This document shows positions 27,143 through 37,500 of a DNA stretch of 64,000 bases, piece by piece (position 1 is the first letter of the stretch; each line of letters begins with the position of its first letter). Position numbers and translations under genes: made by a program. The stretch comes from CAYTLW01 sp964438735. Lineage in GTDB: Bacteria; Myxococcota_A; UBA9042. The stretch spans positions 13,248-77,247 of the forward strand of contig CAYTLW010000024.1 in the NCBI GenBank assembly GCA_964438735.1, read 5' to 3'. A model generated the notes under the pieces. The model did not search any database. It was given only the letters and a program-made list of their open reading frames with translations, and had not been told where the DNA came from.

Positions 27143-29064
27143 GCGGGGGCCGCCATCAGTCGTTGCGCGGCCTGCTTGGCGTAGATGGCCGCCAGCCGGC
27201 CACGCAGCAAGGTGCGCTGATCCTGCACGGCGACAGGACTCCATGACGCCGCGACGATGGTCGCCCGTCGACGTTGCAACGAGGGCTTCCCGCCTTGCCA
27301 GCGGGCGCTGAGCCAGGGCAACCAATCGAACTCGAACGTCCGCTGTCGCGCTGGCCCTGCCTGCCATTGCGGCGTCGCGAGCTTCTGCAGCTCGAAGGCT
27401 TCGGCAAGGATCTCCTGCGCCGTCGGCGTCGACGGCATCGAGTCGGTCGCCAATGTGCAGGCAAGCAGTTCGTCATAGAGCGAATCGCCCGCAGTCCAGG
27501 CGGCCAGCGCCATGGCCACATCGGCGTCGTGGCTTGCGCCGATCTCCGGCACGATCAACGAAAGAGGGCCGCCGCGCTCGACGGACAGCAGGTGCCGCTG
27601 CAAGGCGCGGTTCACGCCAGCCATCGCCGAACCATCTGGCGCCTCTTCCAGTCCGTCCAGCACGCCATCGACCCAGTCGCGCAGATCCACCTCGAGCAGG
27701 TCGCGCAGCACCAGCAACAGCACATCGGCTACCTCGAGATTGGCCAGCGCGCTCAGCAGGAAGCCGAAGGCATACGCTCGCCGCCAGAGATCGGGCGGCA
27801 TGTCCTCGGTGCCGATGACCACCTCCTCGTATTCGGCGATGTCCAGATCGGTCGCGACGGCGAGGATCCGCGTCTGCAAGCCCCAGCGCTGCCGCTCGTC
27901 CGGCTCGCCCAGGGGCGCATTTTCGAGCACTCGACATGGGTAGAGATAGAAGCTGTCCCGCGGTGATGGCGACAGCGCGCCGATCAGCCCTTCGCAGAAG
28001 GAGTCCAACGTCTGTTTTGGCAAACCCAGCAGCAGCTCTGTGTGGGTCGGCAGGCCCAGTTCGCCGCTTGTCGCCTTGAGACGCTCGAAGACCTCGGGCG
28101 CGATATTCGCCCGTCCGACGGCCGCCAGCACACGCGCATCAAAGCTCTGTTGGGCGATGCCTGCGTGGCAGGCGATGCCGGCGGCCAACAAGGTGCGCAC
28201 GATGTCCAGCGTGTCTTCGTGGGTCTTCTTGCTCAGGTGCAACATGCAGAACGACGGCCAGCCGGTGCGCTGACGCACCCCGACGATCCGCTTGGCGATC
28301 CCCGCGTCGCGACGATGTAAGCCGAAGTTGTTGTCGATGACGTAGAGGTAGGGCAGGGCACGCTCGGCCATCCATTGCAATTCGGCGTCCAGACGATCCG
28401 TCGCCAGCAGGCGTAGCCGGTTATGAGATGGCGCGCCCGACTGACAGAACGTGCAGCTGAATGGACAGCCGCGATTCGTCTCCCAGGCCACGCCGCTGAA
28501 GGAGAGGTCCGGCTGGGCCAGGAGGGCATCGAATGTGCCGTCCAACATGGGCGATGCCAGCGAACTCAAGTCCCTCGCTGTGGCCCGCGGAGGACTCAAC
28601 TGGACGACCCCTTGGGCATCGCGCGCCGCCAGACCGGGCACCTCCAGCAACGAGGCACCGCGACGATGGGCGTCCAGCACCTCGGCGAAGGTCTGCTCTC
28701 CCTCACCGGCCACCAGCACGTCCAGCTCCGGATGGGCCTCCAGGAACGCGACCATCCGTTGGGGGTGCTGCGGGGCCGAGGCGCCGCCGAGCACGACCAG
28801 GCAATGGGGCGAGGCGGCGCGCATGGCGCGGGCGACGGCCAGGGAGTGCTGCAGATTCCAGATGTAGGCCGAAAGACCCAGCACGGAGATCTCGCCGTAC
28901 TCGGCTGCGGTCACTACCGGGTCCCGCCGCCGCACGTCGATGGAGATGGACTCGATGTGGCCGCCGACCGGGTGGCTGCGCGCCCCAGCGACCACGACGC
29001 CGGCCGCCAGCGGCAGCACGTTGACGTGGCTCGGGCTGCTGTATTGCGCCACCAGAATGCGCAT
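27124..29064 (-). CDS. B12-binding-like radical SAM protein
   Basis: The 646-residue protein starts with a Rossmann-type N-terminal domain (MRILVAQYSSPSHVN... LVVLGGASAPQHPQ... LDVLVAGEGEQTFAEVL), followed by the cluster motif CPFSCTFC with Cys200, Cys204 and Cys207. The barrel continues with LYVIDNNFGLHRRD, CHAGIAQQSFDARVL and HTELLLGLPKQTLDSF. No DxHxxG cobalamin ligand is visible. The C-terminal 250 residues are helical and specific to this type. Substrate unknown. It is the last of four same-strand genes, 40 bp after the membrane-anchored protein, and its 3' end overlaps the lectin gene by 19 bp. Confidence 0.8.
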   Translation of the reverse strand: MRILVAQYSSPSHVNVLPLAAGVVVAGARSHPVGGHIESISIDVRRRDPVVTAAEYGEISVLGLSAYIWNLQHSLAVARAMRAASPHCLVVLGGASAPQHPQRMVAFLEAHPELDVLVAGEGEQTFAEVLDAHRRGASLLEVPGLAARDAQGVVQLSPPRATARDLSSLASPMLDGTFDALLAQPDLSFSGVAWETNRGCPFSCTFCQSGAPSHNRLRLLATDRLDAELQWMAERALPYLYVIDNNFGLHRRDAGIAKRIVGVRQRTGWPSFCMLHLSKKTHEDTLDIVRTLLAAGIACHAGIAQQSFDARVLAAVGRANIAPEVFERLKATSGELGLPTHTELLLGLPKQTLDSFCEGLIGALSPSPRDSFYLYPCRVLENAPLGEPDERQRWGLQTRILAVATDLDIAEYEEVVIGTEDMPPDLWRRAYAFGFLLSALANLEVADVLLLVLRDLLEVDLRDWVDGVLDGLEEAPDGSAMAGVNRALQRHLLSVERGGPLSLIVPEIGASHDADVAMALAAWTAGDSLYDELLACTLATDSMPSTPTAQEILAEAFELQKLATPQWQAGPARQRTFEFDWLPWLSARWQGGKPSLQRRRATIVAASWSPVAVQDQRTLLRGRLAAIYAKQAAQRLMAAPAQRTKM

Positions 29065-29104
29065 GGCCTCCCCCGCTCGCGCTCCGGGCGCGCCCCCTCG
29101 ATGC

Positions 29105-30301
29105 TCAGGGCTGCGCGTCTGCCGCCGACAAGCCGGTGGACTCACTCAGCGGTCGCCCCTGTTCGTCACAGCCCAGGCCGCGCAGCAGGAATGCCCCCGG
29201 CACCGCCAGGTCCAGGCCCAGTTTAGCCGCGGTGGGATCATGAATCCGGGCCTGGTCCAATAGCCAGGCGGCCCGCTCTTCGCCATCGCGTCGCATCTTC
29301 TGCCGTAGCAAGGTCACACCGGTACGCATGGCCGCCTGCAGCTGCTCGGCCCGTTCCATATCGGCGGTGTCGATGTCCATGCTCAACGCGACGTGATCCT
29401 CCACGTTCATGCGCAGGCCGACGCCCTTGGCCAGATGCGCCAGTTCGGCCATCGGTCCCCCGGGCTCGGAGTCTCCTCCGCCCATCATGTCAGCGAGGTC
29501 ATCGGCGCTGAGCATGGCGCTGACGTCGGCTGCGCCGGGCGGAGGATCTGCTGCGGGCTCACGGCCTTCGGCGCGATCGATCGCGTGCTGCAGGTCCTCC
29601 TTGCTGTCGCCGAAGAGCAGCAATTCGTCACCGACCCGCGCCAGCCACGCACCCTTGGGGGACTCGTCTGTCGATGGTTGCGCGGCGGGCTCCGTAGCGC
29701 TGGGCGATACCGCGCCCTGCGCGACCGGCTTCTCCAGGGGCAGCTCGAACAGCCGGCCCTCGTCGCCGTAACGTTCGCCCGGACCCTCCACGCCGGGCAG
29801 CTCCAGGCCGCCCAGGCGTCCGCCGACAGCCATCACGTCGCCGCTCATGCCAATCTGCTCGATGTCTTCGGTCAGGTCGATGCCGAGGCGATCGCGCGCT
29901 TCGGCCAGGCGCTGGTTGAACTGCTGTTCGCGGCAGCGCATCATCTTGCGTGCCAGCTCACTGTGGCGAATGGCGCCGAACTCGAAGAGCGCAAATCCCT
30001 TGCCTGGCGCAGCGACCGCACGTTGCAGGGCCGTGCCGCCCGGAGTCCCAAGTCGAGGCAGCGCCGCCGAGGGCACGGGCAATCGGGGGCCCGCGTCGTC
30101 TTGGGCCGCTTCGGTCTCCGGGCGCGACGGGGGCGCCTTGACGACCGGTCCTCGCCCTCGGGGCAGGTTGCGGGGATAGACGATCGGCTCCCTGATGGGC
30201 GCCACCTGCCCGTCGCCGAGCGAGCCCAGCCAGGCCGCCAGGGCGAGCAGGGCCAGCGCCAATGCGCCGGCTTGCAGGGTTCGTCTTCGTCGAATGTTCA
30301 T
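29105..30301 (-). CDS. Membrane-anchored protein of the ABC operon, function unknown
   Basis: The 398-residue product has a single N-terminal hydrophobic helix (LQAGALALALLALAAWLGSL) after a basic start (MNIRRRR), so most of it lies outside the inner membrane. A Pro-rich linker (about 40-90) precedes an alpha/beta region (GKGFALFEFGAIRHSELARKMM... IGMSGDVMAVGGRLGG... LARVGDELLLFGDSKEDLQHAIDRAEG). No family is recognised. The start shares one base with the permease stop, so translation is probably coupled. It may be a periplasmic partner of the transporter; this rests on gene order alone. Confidence 0.7.
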   Translation of the reverse strand: MNIRRRRTLQAGALALALLALAAWLGSLGDGQVAPIREPIVYPRNLPRGRGPVVKAPPSRPETEAAQDDAGPRLPVPSAALPRLGTPGGTALQRAVAAPGKGFALFEFGAIRHSELARKMMRCREQQFNQRLAEARDRLGIDLTEDIEQIGMSGDVMAVGGRLGGLELPGVEGPGERYGDEGRLFELPLEKPVAQGAVSPSATEPAAQPSTDESPKGAWLARVGDELLLFGDSKEDLQHAIDRAEGREPAADPPPGAADVSAMLSADDLADMMGGGDSEPGGPMAELAHLAKGVGLRMNVEDHVALSMDIDTADMERAEQLQAAMRTGVTLLRQKMRRDGEERAAWLLDQARIHDPTAAKLGLDLAVPGAFLLRGLGCDEQGRPLSESTGLSAADAQP

Positions 30302-31143
30302 CAATAATCCCTGGCCACGACGACCGCGACTGCGGCTGCCAGAACCGCCGCGGCAAAGGCGAATGTGCCGCCGAGGGCTGACCACAACTCCACACGATCA
30401 GCCGCAGCCTGGGCGACGACATTGGGGCTCAACTCCGCCACTGTCATCAGGCGCGGCAGGGGGGCGATGAGCCAGCGTGCCACCTCGCGCGACCAGCCGG
30501 CCTGGAACCACGACAGCACCTCGGCCCGATCGGAGGTCACCATGGCCGCGATGAAGAGGCAGAGACCGGTGCCCGACGCCAGCGCGGGGGAGCGCACCAG
30601 GGTGGTGGTCAGCAACATCGCGGCGTAGACGCTCATGAACGCCAGGGCCACGCAGGCGGCTCCGATGAACGGCGCCAGGCTGGCGAATCCCGCCTTGAAG
30701 AAGAGGATCGTGGCGAACCCACCGATGGCGAAGAGGGTGCCGGACAGGGCCAGGATCAACACGCCGACGTAGATGCCGACCACCAGCTCCCATCGACGTA
30801 CGGGCAGGGCGAGCAGCAGCTCCACCCGGCCGGGGGCCAGCAACCTGGCCGCGATATCCGAGGTGGCCACCAGGCCGAACAGGGTGCCGAAGATGAATAC
30901 ACCGCGGACGAGCCCGTGAAAGAGCGGTTCCAGCGCCGCATCGACGAAGACCTCCGAGCCGCTGCCTCCGCCGAGGTCATTGCCGAGCAGCCGGCTGCCC
31001 ACCAACACGCCCTCGACCACATCCAGGTCGAGGGTCAAGACGAGCCCCAGTTGCATCAGCAGGATGATGCCGCCGACCACCGCGACGAATCGGCGCGCCA
31101 GCGCCTCGCGGAGTACATCCATGGCGATGTGATGCACGTTCAT
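30301..31143 (-). CDS. ABC-2-type transporter permease
   Basis: The 280-residue protein has about six membrane helices (for example FVAVVGGIILLMQLGLVLTL, FIFGTLFGLVATSDIAARLLA, LVVGIYVGVLILALSGTLFAIGG and AAVLAAAVAVVVA). Between helices 2 and 3 lies LLAPGRVELLLALPVRRWELVVG, which matches the cytoplasmic coupling segment seen in ABC-2 permeases that move lipids, polysaccharides or peptides outward. Its start overlaps the ATPase stop by 4 bp. It works with the ATPase encoded just upstream. The cargo is unknown. Confidence 0.82.
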   Translation of the reverse strand: MNVHHIAMDVLREALARRFVAVVGGIILLMQLGLVLTLDLDVVEGVLVGSRLLGNDLGGGSGSEVFVDAALEPLFHGLVRGVFIFGTLFGLVATSDIAARLLAPGRVELLLALPVRRWELVVGIYVGVLILALSGTLFAIGGFATILFFKAGFASLAPFIGAACVALAFMSVYAAMLLTTTLVRSPALASGTGLCLFIAAMVTSDRAEVLSWFQAGWSREVARWLIAPLPRLMTVAELSPNVVAQAAADRVELWSALGGTFAFAAAVLAAAVAVVVARDY

Positions 31144-32072
31144 GACGCATCACCCCCGCCGCCAGCCTGCACCGCGTCGGCCATCACCTGCTCGAGGTCT
31201 CGGGTGGCCGGCAGCACCTGGCGCACTCGCAATCCCTCGGCGAGCGCCCCGGCCAGGGCTGCGGACAGCTCATCCGATTCGTCTACCTGCAAGTGGCAGC
31301 GCAACGTCTCCAGGTCCGGCTGCTCCGCGACCACGAATCCATGGCTTTGAGCGACTTCTGCGGCGCCTGGATGGGCCGCAAAGTCGACCAGGTAGCGATC
31401 GTCACTGCGCAGGATCGCCAGGTCTCCGGACAGCACCACCCGACCGCGGGCCATGATCGCCACGGCGTCGCAGATCTTCTCACTCTCAGCCAGGAGGTGG
31501 CTGTTGAGGAAGACGGTGGCGCCATCTGCCGCGGCGCGGCCGATGATCTCCCGGATGCGGGCCCGACCGAGCGGGTCGACCCCGTCGGTGGGTTCGTCCA
31601 GGACCAGCAGAGAGGGCGAACCGAGCAACGCCGCCGCCAATCCAGTGCGCTGGCGCATCCCCTTGGAGAAGGTGCCGGTGCGTTTGGACCACCACCTGGC
31701 GGCGAGTCCCACGGCCTCCAATTGGCGGGGCACCTCGTCTCGCATCCGCGCCCGCGTCAGCCCCTTGAGCCGACCGACGCTGTGCAGGAATGCGGCAGCT
31801 GTGGCTGACGGCGGTAGCTGCAAGTTCTCGGGCAGGTAGCCGATCCGACGTCTCGCCGTCAGGTCGCCGGCTGGTCTGCCGAGCACCTGCAGATCGCCCG
31901 CATCCGGTCGCGCGACGCCCAGCAGCATCTTGATCAGCGTTGTCTTTCCAGCGCCATTTTCACCCAGTACGCCGAAGATGGCGCCGGTCGGCACGCTCAG
32001 GTCGAGACCATCGACAGCACGCACCTTGCCGAAACATTTGCTCACTCCTGCGGCGACAATGGCCTGGCTCAA
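31140..32072 (-). CDS. ABC transporter ATP-binding subunit
   Basis: The 310-residue ATPase has all canonical motifs: Walker A GENGAGKTT with Lys43, signature FSKGMRQR, Walker B LLVLDEPTDGVDP and the switch His in NSHL. Proteins of this type with a C-terminal regulatory region of about 80 residues pair with ABC-2 permeases for export. The start is a TTG (MSQAIVAAG) supported by AAGGA 7 bp upstream. It is the first gene of the run ABC ATPase, permease, anchored protein, radical SAM. Export of a product modified by the radical SAM enzyme is possible but not shown. Confidence 0.92.
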   Translation of the reverse strand: MSQAIVAAGVSKCFGKVRAVDGLDLSVPTGAIFGVLGENGAGKTTLIKMLLGVARPDAGDLQVLGRPAGDLTARRRIGYLPENLQLPPSATAAAFLHSVGRLKGLTRARMRDEVPRQLEAVGLAARWWSKRTGTFSKGMRQRTGLAAALLGSPSLLVLDEPTDGVDPLGRARIREIIGRAAADGATVFLNSHLLAESEKICDAVAIMARGRVVLSGDLAILRSDDRYLVDFAAHPGAAEVAQSHGFVVAEQPDLETLRCHLQVDESDELSAALAGALAEGLRVRQVLPATRDLEQVMADAVQAGGGGDAS

Positions 32073-32079
32073 GGGGCGG

Positions 32080-32084
32080 TCCTT
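32080..32084 (-). promoter_or_regulatory. Ribosome binding site deciding the TTG start of the ABC ATPase
   Basis: On the minus strand AAGGA lies 7 bp before TTG AGC CAG, and there is no ATG or GTG in frame nearby, so the TTG at 32072 is the best start. Confidence 0.6.
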
Positions 32085-32211
32085 CGAGGCGGGGCGCCAT
32101 CATAACGCGTTGAGGCAGACGGCACAGGGGCGGCGACCCGTCGAAGAACGGCGCGGCGGGGTGCCCTATTCCGACCAGTCCACGCTTCGAAGGCAGATTG
32201 TCGGCTCGCGA

Positions 32212-34401
32212 TCAGCGGACGAAGATGTACACCGAGGACAATCCTGGCCAGTGGTTGCCCTGCGAGTAGACCTCGTGGCTGCCGTGGCCACTGCGCGTGT
32301 AGCCCAGGGCCATGGTCTCGGCGTCGCCGTTGCACTTGTTGCGGATGCCGATGCGAGCGGGCTCGTTGTCGCCGCTCTCGTCGCCCGAGAAGACAAGGAA
32401 GTTGTAGCCACTCTGCTTGGCCGAGCCAGCGCCGTAAACAATGGACTTGCTGCACTTCTGGCCGCCCTTGGCGATGGGCTTGCTCAGGACCGAACGCAGG
32501 TTGGCGCCGCCCAGGAAGTTGTCGGTCGTGTACACCGAGTGCTTGAGCGTGGTCAGGTTTTCGCGCACCAGCACATTCTTGCCACCGAGGCTGCCGTATG
32601 CGGTGGAGATGAAGTCCTTGTTGCCGTTGGATGCGCCGGGCACCACGTTGCCGACGCTGCCCCAGGAGGCGGCTTTCCAGCCGGCCCCGTTGACCTTGAA
32701 ATCGATGCCCGGATCGTGCTTGGACATGCGCATGACCAGCGTCCAGCCGCCGCCATCGGTGGTCATGTCGCAGTAGGTCTGGATCTCCTTGCCCGGCCCC
32801 GCCGGTCGAATCCAGTACACACCGTTGATGGTCACGCCCTGCTGGCGCAGCGCCATGCAATTGTCACCGGCGCTCTCTTTGGAGCCACCCGGTGTGGTCT
32901 GGAAGAGCACTTTGTACTCCTTGCCATCGCAGAAGCGCAGCGCCGTCATGCCCTTGTCGTAGTAGGCGTAGCCGATGTGGGCGGCGTCGCACTTCACGGG
33001 GGCCTTGTCGGCGACCTCGAATCGGAATCCTTTGTTGCTGGCATAGGCGAAGTCGATGCCGCCGCTGGTGACCAGTGTTCCGGTGCTCTCCACCTTCTTG
33101 TCGGACACGGTCTCGATGATGACCTGCCAGTTGTTCAGCTTGCCGTCCGTACCGCCGCCATTGGCCTTGTGATCGATCACCCGCAGGCGCCACTTGCCCT
33201 TGGCGTTCTTGCCCACCCAGGCGTTGAGGTCGCCCTTGAGCGGCTTGGTGGGCGTCGGATAGCTGGTCTTGATGGCCTTGGCGGCGCCGGTCTTCTCGTG
33301 CAGGCGATACTCGGAGTTGTTGGGATCATAGAGCAGCAGCGTCAATTGACCGCTGGATGAGGTCGTCAGGTCGACCGCGACGCGCAGGGTCTTCACGGCG
33401 CCAAGATCGGGTACGTCGATGGTGTCGCTGATGCCCACCGGATCGTTGTCCTTGATGGCCAGCGCCGCCGCCGCCGCGGAGGCGACGGTGAAGTTGTTGG
33501 TCAGCAGGCCGCTGGAGATCTTCGCCAGCCCGTCCGCCGGCAGGTCGCTGGCCACCTTGACGCAGACCAGGGTGCCGTCGGCCTGGATGCCCTTGACCAC
33601 CTCGTCGGAACCCTTGCAGTTGCCGGCCGGCACGACGATGCCGGTCAGCTTGCTGCCGTCGCCGACAAATGAGTTGGCGGCCACAGTGCCTGCCGCGATG
33701 GCCTCGGCGCTGAGCTTCTTGGCCTTCAGCCCGTTGCCGCCCAGGTCCAGGTCGCCGTCGATTGTGAGTTCGGACACGGAGACGCAGCCGGTGCACTGCA
33801 GGTCCAGGGCCGCGGTGGCCGGCCCGCCCTTGGTCTTGGAGCCTGCGTAGGTGAAGCCCACGGCGCTGGCCGAGACCGCGCCCGGCCCCAAGTGGTTGGA
33901 GCCCACGGCGCCCTTGGCGATGTGTTCGCTGGCGATGACGCCCTTGGCCAGGTGGGCGGCGCCGACGCAGCCGCTGCACTGGAGCCCGGCCGACACCTCG
34001 GCGTGTCGAGCGTATGCCACCGCGCCGAGTGCCGCGCGCGGCAGCTCGGGACCGTTGCCCACCGTGACCCCCAACTCCGGAGCTGCGAGCCCGGCAAGCA
34101 GCGCGGTCGGCAGCGCCTTGACCGATCCGAGCGCGTGCACGAACTGCCCGGCCTTGACCTGAATCGAGCCCGCTGACTCGGACCAGGATGCGTTGACCGC
34201 CTTGCTGTCCGCATACAGCGCAAACGTCAGCGCGTAACCGCCATCTGTCACAGGACCGCCGCCGTTGGCGGTGATCAGGCCGTGAACCATCAATTGTTGG
34301 GGCGTGGCTGCCCAGGCACTCGCGGCACCAGCGAGCAGAATCGAGGTCAAGACGGCGAAGACGGCGCGTCGCTGACCGGGCATACGATCGGCACTGCACA
34401 T
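32212..34401 (-). CDS. Secreted P-domain/GGGWT fibrinogen-like surface protein (copy 2)
   Basis: The 729-residue product has a signal peptide ending ASAWAA. The N-terminal stalk carries the paired motifs QCSGCVGAAHLAKG and CTGCVSVSELTIDGDLDLGG, then FVGDGSKLTG. Residues about 313-431 are a P domain (IKDNDPVGISD... LLLYDPNNSEY... GKWRLRVIDH). About 509-729 is the fibrinogen-like domain with YCDMTTDGGGWTLVMRMS; its end is poorer in cysteine than copies 1 and 3. The start has a perfect AGGAGG 5 bp upstream. It diverges from the giant propeller gene, with 180 bp between them, so the two may be regulated together. A secreted or surface role is inferred from the domains. Confidence 0.87.
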   Translation of the reverse strand: MCSADRMPGQRRAVFAVLTSILLAGAASAWAATPQQLMVHGLITANGGGPVTDGGYALTFALYADSKAVNASWSESAGSIQVKAGQFVHALGSVKALPTALLAGLAAPELGVTVGNGPELPRAALGAVAYARHAEVSAGLQCSGCVGAAHLAKGVIASEHIAKGAVGSNHLGPGAVSASAVGFTYAGSKTKGGPATAALDLQCTGCVSVSELTIDGDLDLGGNGLKAKKLSAEAIAAGTVAANSFVGDGSKLTGIVVPAGNCKGSDEVVKGIQADGTLVCVKVASDLPADGLAKISSGLLTNNFTVASAAAAALAIKDNDPVGISDTIDVPDLGAVKTLRVAVDLTTSSSGQLTLLLYDPNNSEYRLHEKTGAAKAIKTSYPTPTKPLKGDLNAWVGKNAKGKWRLRVIDHKANGGGTDGKLNNWQVIIETVSDKKVESTGTLVTSGGIDFAYASNKGFRFEVADKAPVKCDAAHIGYAYYDKGMTALRFCDGKEYKVLFQTTPGGSKESAGDNCMALRQQGVTINGVYWIRPAGPGKEIQTYCDMTTDGGGWTLVMRMSKHDPGIDFKVNGAGWKAASWGSVGNVVPGASNGNKDFISTAYGSLGGKNVLVRENLTTLKHSVYTTDNFLGGANLRSVLSKPIAKGGQKCSKSIVYGAGSAKQSGYNFLVFSGDESGDNEPARIGIRNKCNGDAETMALGYTRSGHGSHEVYSQGNHWPGLSSVYIFVR

Positions 34402-34512
34402 AGGGGCCTCCTGGAGTCGGTTGAACGTGCGCCGAACCTACCAATCGGGACGAGCGATGACCAGCGACCACGCCGGCGGCCAGTTGGGGCGGTAACGCGA
34501 ACCGGACACGGC

Positions 34513-34518
34513 TATGAT
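34513..34518 (+). promoter_or_regulatory. Possible -10 element of the giant propeller gene
   Basis: TATGAT lies in the 180-bp divergent region, about 69 bp before the ATG at 34582. No good -35 is visible at 17 bp, so it may need an activator or be coincidental. Confidence 0.3.
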
Positions 34519-34581
34519 GTTCACACGCGATCGCGATCCCGCCCGCTGAAATTCGACCATCGTCGCCCAATCGGAGGCTTC

Positions 34582-37500
34582 ATGTCTGGCTCAAATAGCC
34601 GCCCCGCGCTGTCTCGATGGTGGGTGTTGCCCTGCCTGTTGGCGACGGTCCATTGCGGAGAAGAGGCGCAACCGCCTGTCAGCGGCGTCGCCGCCGACGT
34701 GGCCCCGGCAGACACCGACAACGCCGATGTGACCCTCGATGATGTGCACGCGAACGCGGGTCCTCCCTGCTCCAGCGTCGCGGATTGCAATGCAAAGATC
34801 TGTCACCTGGCGGTTTGCCAGGGCGGTGCCTGCCAGTGGACCGCCAGCACCGGCACCCTATGCTCGGACGGCAACGCCTGCACCGTCGGAGATCGCTGCG
34901 AATCGGGCGTCTGCACCGCAGGAGACAACAGCTGTGAGTGCAGCGCGGACAAGGACTGCGTACTTCACGATGATGGCAACTACTGCAACGGAACCCTCGT
35001 TTGCGACCTTGCCAGGGCACAACCGCGCTGCGTCCTGAACATCGACAGCCTGGTCTCGTGCAAGGCCGATCAGGACACCTGGTGCCAGCGCAATCTCTGC
35101 AACCCGTCCTCCGGCGAGTGCAAGATGACTCACGTCAACGAGGGCGCGCCATGCATCGATGACGACCCGTGCAGCCAGGACAGCGCCTGCAGCGAAGGCG
35201 TCTGCACCGCGTCCGGTCCATCTCTGTGCAATTGCAGCAAGGACGCCGACTGCAAGACCTTCGATGACGGCAATGCTTGCAACGGCACCGCCTGGTGCAA
35301 CAAGACCGGGTTTCCGTGGACCTGCGACGAGACGCTGGCGGTGAATTGTACCGCGGCCAACGACACCACTTGCAGCAAGAACACGTGCGCGCCCGGTACC
35401 GGCAAGTGTGTCATGGAGCCGGTCAAGGTTGGCGTGCCGTGTGACGATGGCGATATCTGCACCGCCGGCGACGGATGCAAGGATGGCCAATGCGCCGCCG
35501 GCCCTGTGAACACCTGTTCGTGCACCAAACAAGCCGATTGCGATGCCCAGGAGGATGGCAACCTGTGCAACGGCGTCCTGTATTGCGACCTCGCCGCGGG
35601 CGACAAGAAGGGCGCCTGCAAGGTCAACCCCGCGACGCTGGTCAGTTGCCCAAGCATTAACGACAGCCTCTGCCAGAAGAATCTCTGCTCGCCCAAGACC
35701 GGGGTCTGCTCCATGCAGTACCTCAAGCCCGGGACGCCATGCGACGACGACGACGCTTGCACCGAAGGCGAGATCTGCGTCGGCGGCGCCTGCGACAAGG
35801 GCAAGAACATCTGCCCGTGCAAGTCCGACGCCGACTGCGTCGCCAAGGATGATGGCGACCTCTGCAACGGCACCTTCTTCTGCAACCTCAAGACCGCCGA
35901 ATGTGCGCCTGATCCGGTCTCCCTGGTCAACTGTGCAAGCGTCGACGACACCGCCTGCAACAAGAACGTCTGCCACCCCAAGACCGGCAAGTGCGACCTC
36001 GAGCCAGTCGAGAAGACCAAGGCAGTGGCCTGCGACGATGACGGCAGCAGTTGCAAACCATGCGCCAAGCCCGACGGCCCCGGCTGCCACTACCAGTTGT
36101 TGCAGAAGGGAGAGCAGGCACTCCCCGGCCCCTTCCAGTGCAGCGATGGCGACGAATGCACCACAGGCGACGTGTGCTCGGCGGGCAAGTGCACGTCGGG
36201 CAGCTTCACGTGCACCTGCGAACAGGATTCCGACTGCGCCAAGCAGGACGATGGCGATCTCTGCAACGGCACGATGTTCTGCAACAAGAGCAAGAAGCCG
36301 GCCATCTGCGAGCTCAACCCGGCGACGGTCATCAAGTGCCCGACCGTGGACAATACCGACTGCGTCGCCAGCACCTGTCCGCCCAAGCTCGGCAAGTGCG
36401 TCATGTTGCCCAAGGCCGACGGCACTTCCTGCGATGATGGCGAGAAGTGCACCAAAAACGACGTCTGCATCGCCGGCACGTGCAAGCCCGGCGCCAAGAC
36501 ATGCGAATGCGTCACCAACGCTGACTGCGCCGTCAAGGACGACGGCAACAACTGCAACGGCACGTTCTACTGTGACAAAAGCGGGCTCGAGCCGGTTTGC
36601 ACCAAGAACCTGGCGTCCGTGGTCTATTGCCTCAAGACCAACGACACGACCTGCTTGAAGAACAGCTGCGATCCCGTCTCCGGCAAGTGCAGCGTCAAGC
36701 CGGTCGCTGAAGGCAAGCCCTGCGAGGACGGTTCAGCGTGCACCATGGTCACCAAGTGCGACAATGGCCAGTGCAAGGGCAAGGCGGTGGGCTGCGACGA
36801 CAAGGATCAATGCACCGCCGACACCTGCCACGCCATCAAGGGCTGCCAGCACGACGAGAACAACTGTGATGACGGCAACACCTGCACCGCGGACGCCTGT
36901 GATCCCAACACCGGCAACTGCACCTTCAAGGCCTCATCTGCCGGCGCGCCCTGCAACGCCGATGGCTCGGGCTGCACGGTCAACGACTCCTGCGCCGGCG
37001 GCAACTGCACCGCCGGCACGCCGCCGCTCTGCGAGTTGAAGACCGGGCCCTGCGAGCAGGCCACCTGCCAAAGCGTCTCGGCGACCAGCTTCAAGTGCAT
37101 CAAGACCGGCGCGGCCAAGGATACGCCCTGCGACGACGGGCTGATCTGCTCTTTGGGGGGCGTCTGCGACGCGGGCAAGTGCAAGCCGGGGCAGGGCGCG
37201 CGCTACTACGCAGCGCAGCTCACGGCGACCACCGAGGGCAAGCAGCTGAAGCTCCGGGTCCGCGCCATCGGGCGCACCACCGCCGGCTACGTGCTGGCTG
37301 GCAGGGCCTTCCTGGGCAACGATCCGAGCGCTCCGGATCAGTCCTGGTTGTGGGCCCGGGCTGTGGATCGCTCGGGCAAGAAGACCTTGTGGGAGAAGCT
37401 GCTGCCGCCCAAGAAGGCCGAGGCCAACGTCGCCTTCTCCGATGTGGACGTGCTGCCAGGCGGCGACGTCCTGCTGGCCGGCGGTGACTGGACGGACGGT

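Noticed and set aside
34858..36090. 410-codon minus-strand Ala/Val-rich frame opposite the Cys repeats
   Set aside because: The composition is the expected shadow of Cys/Asp codons.
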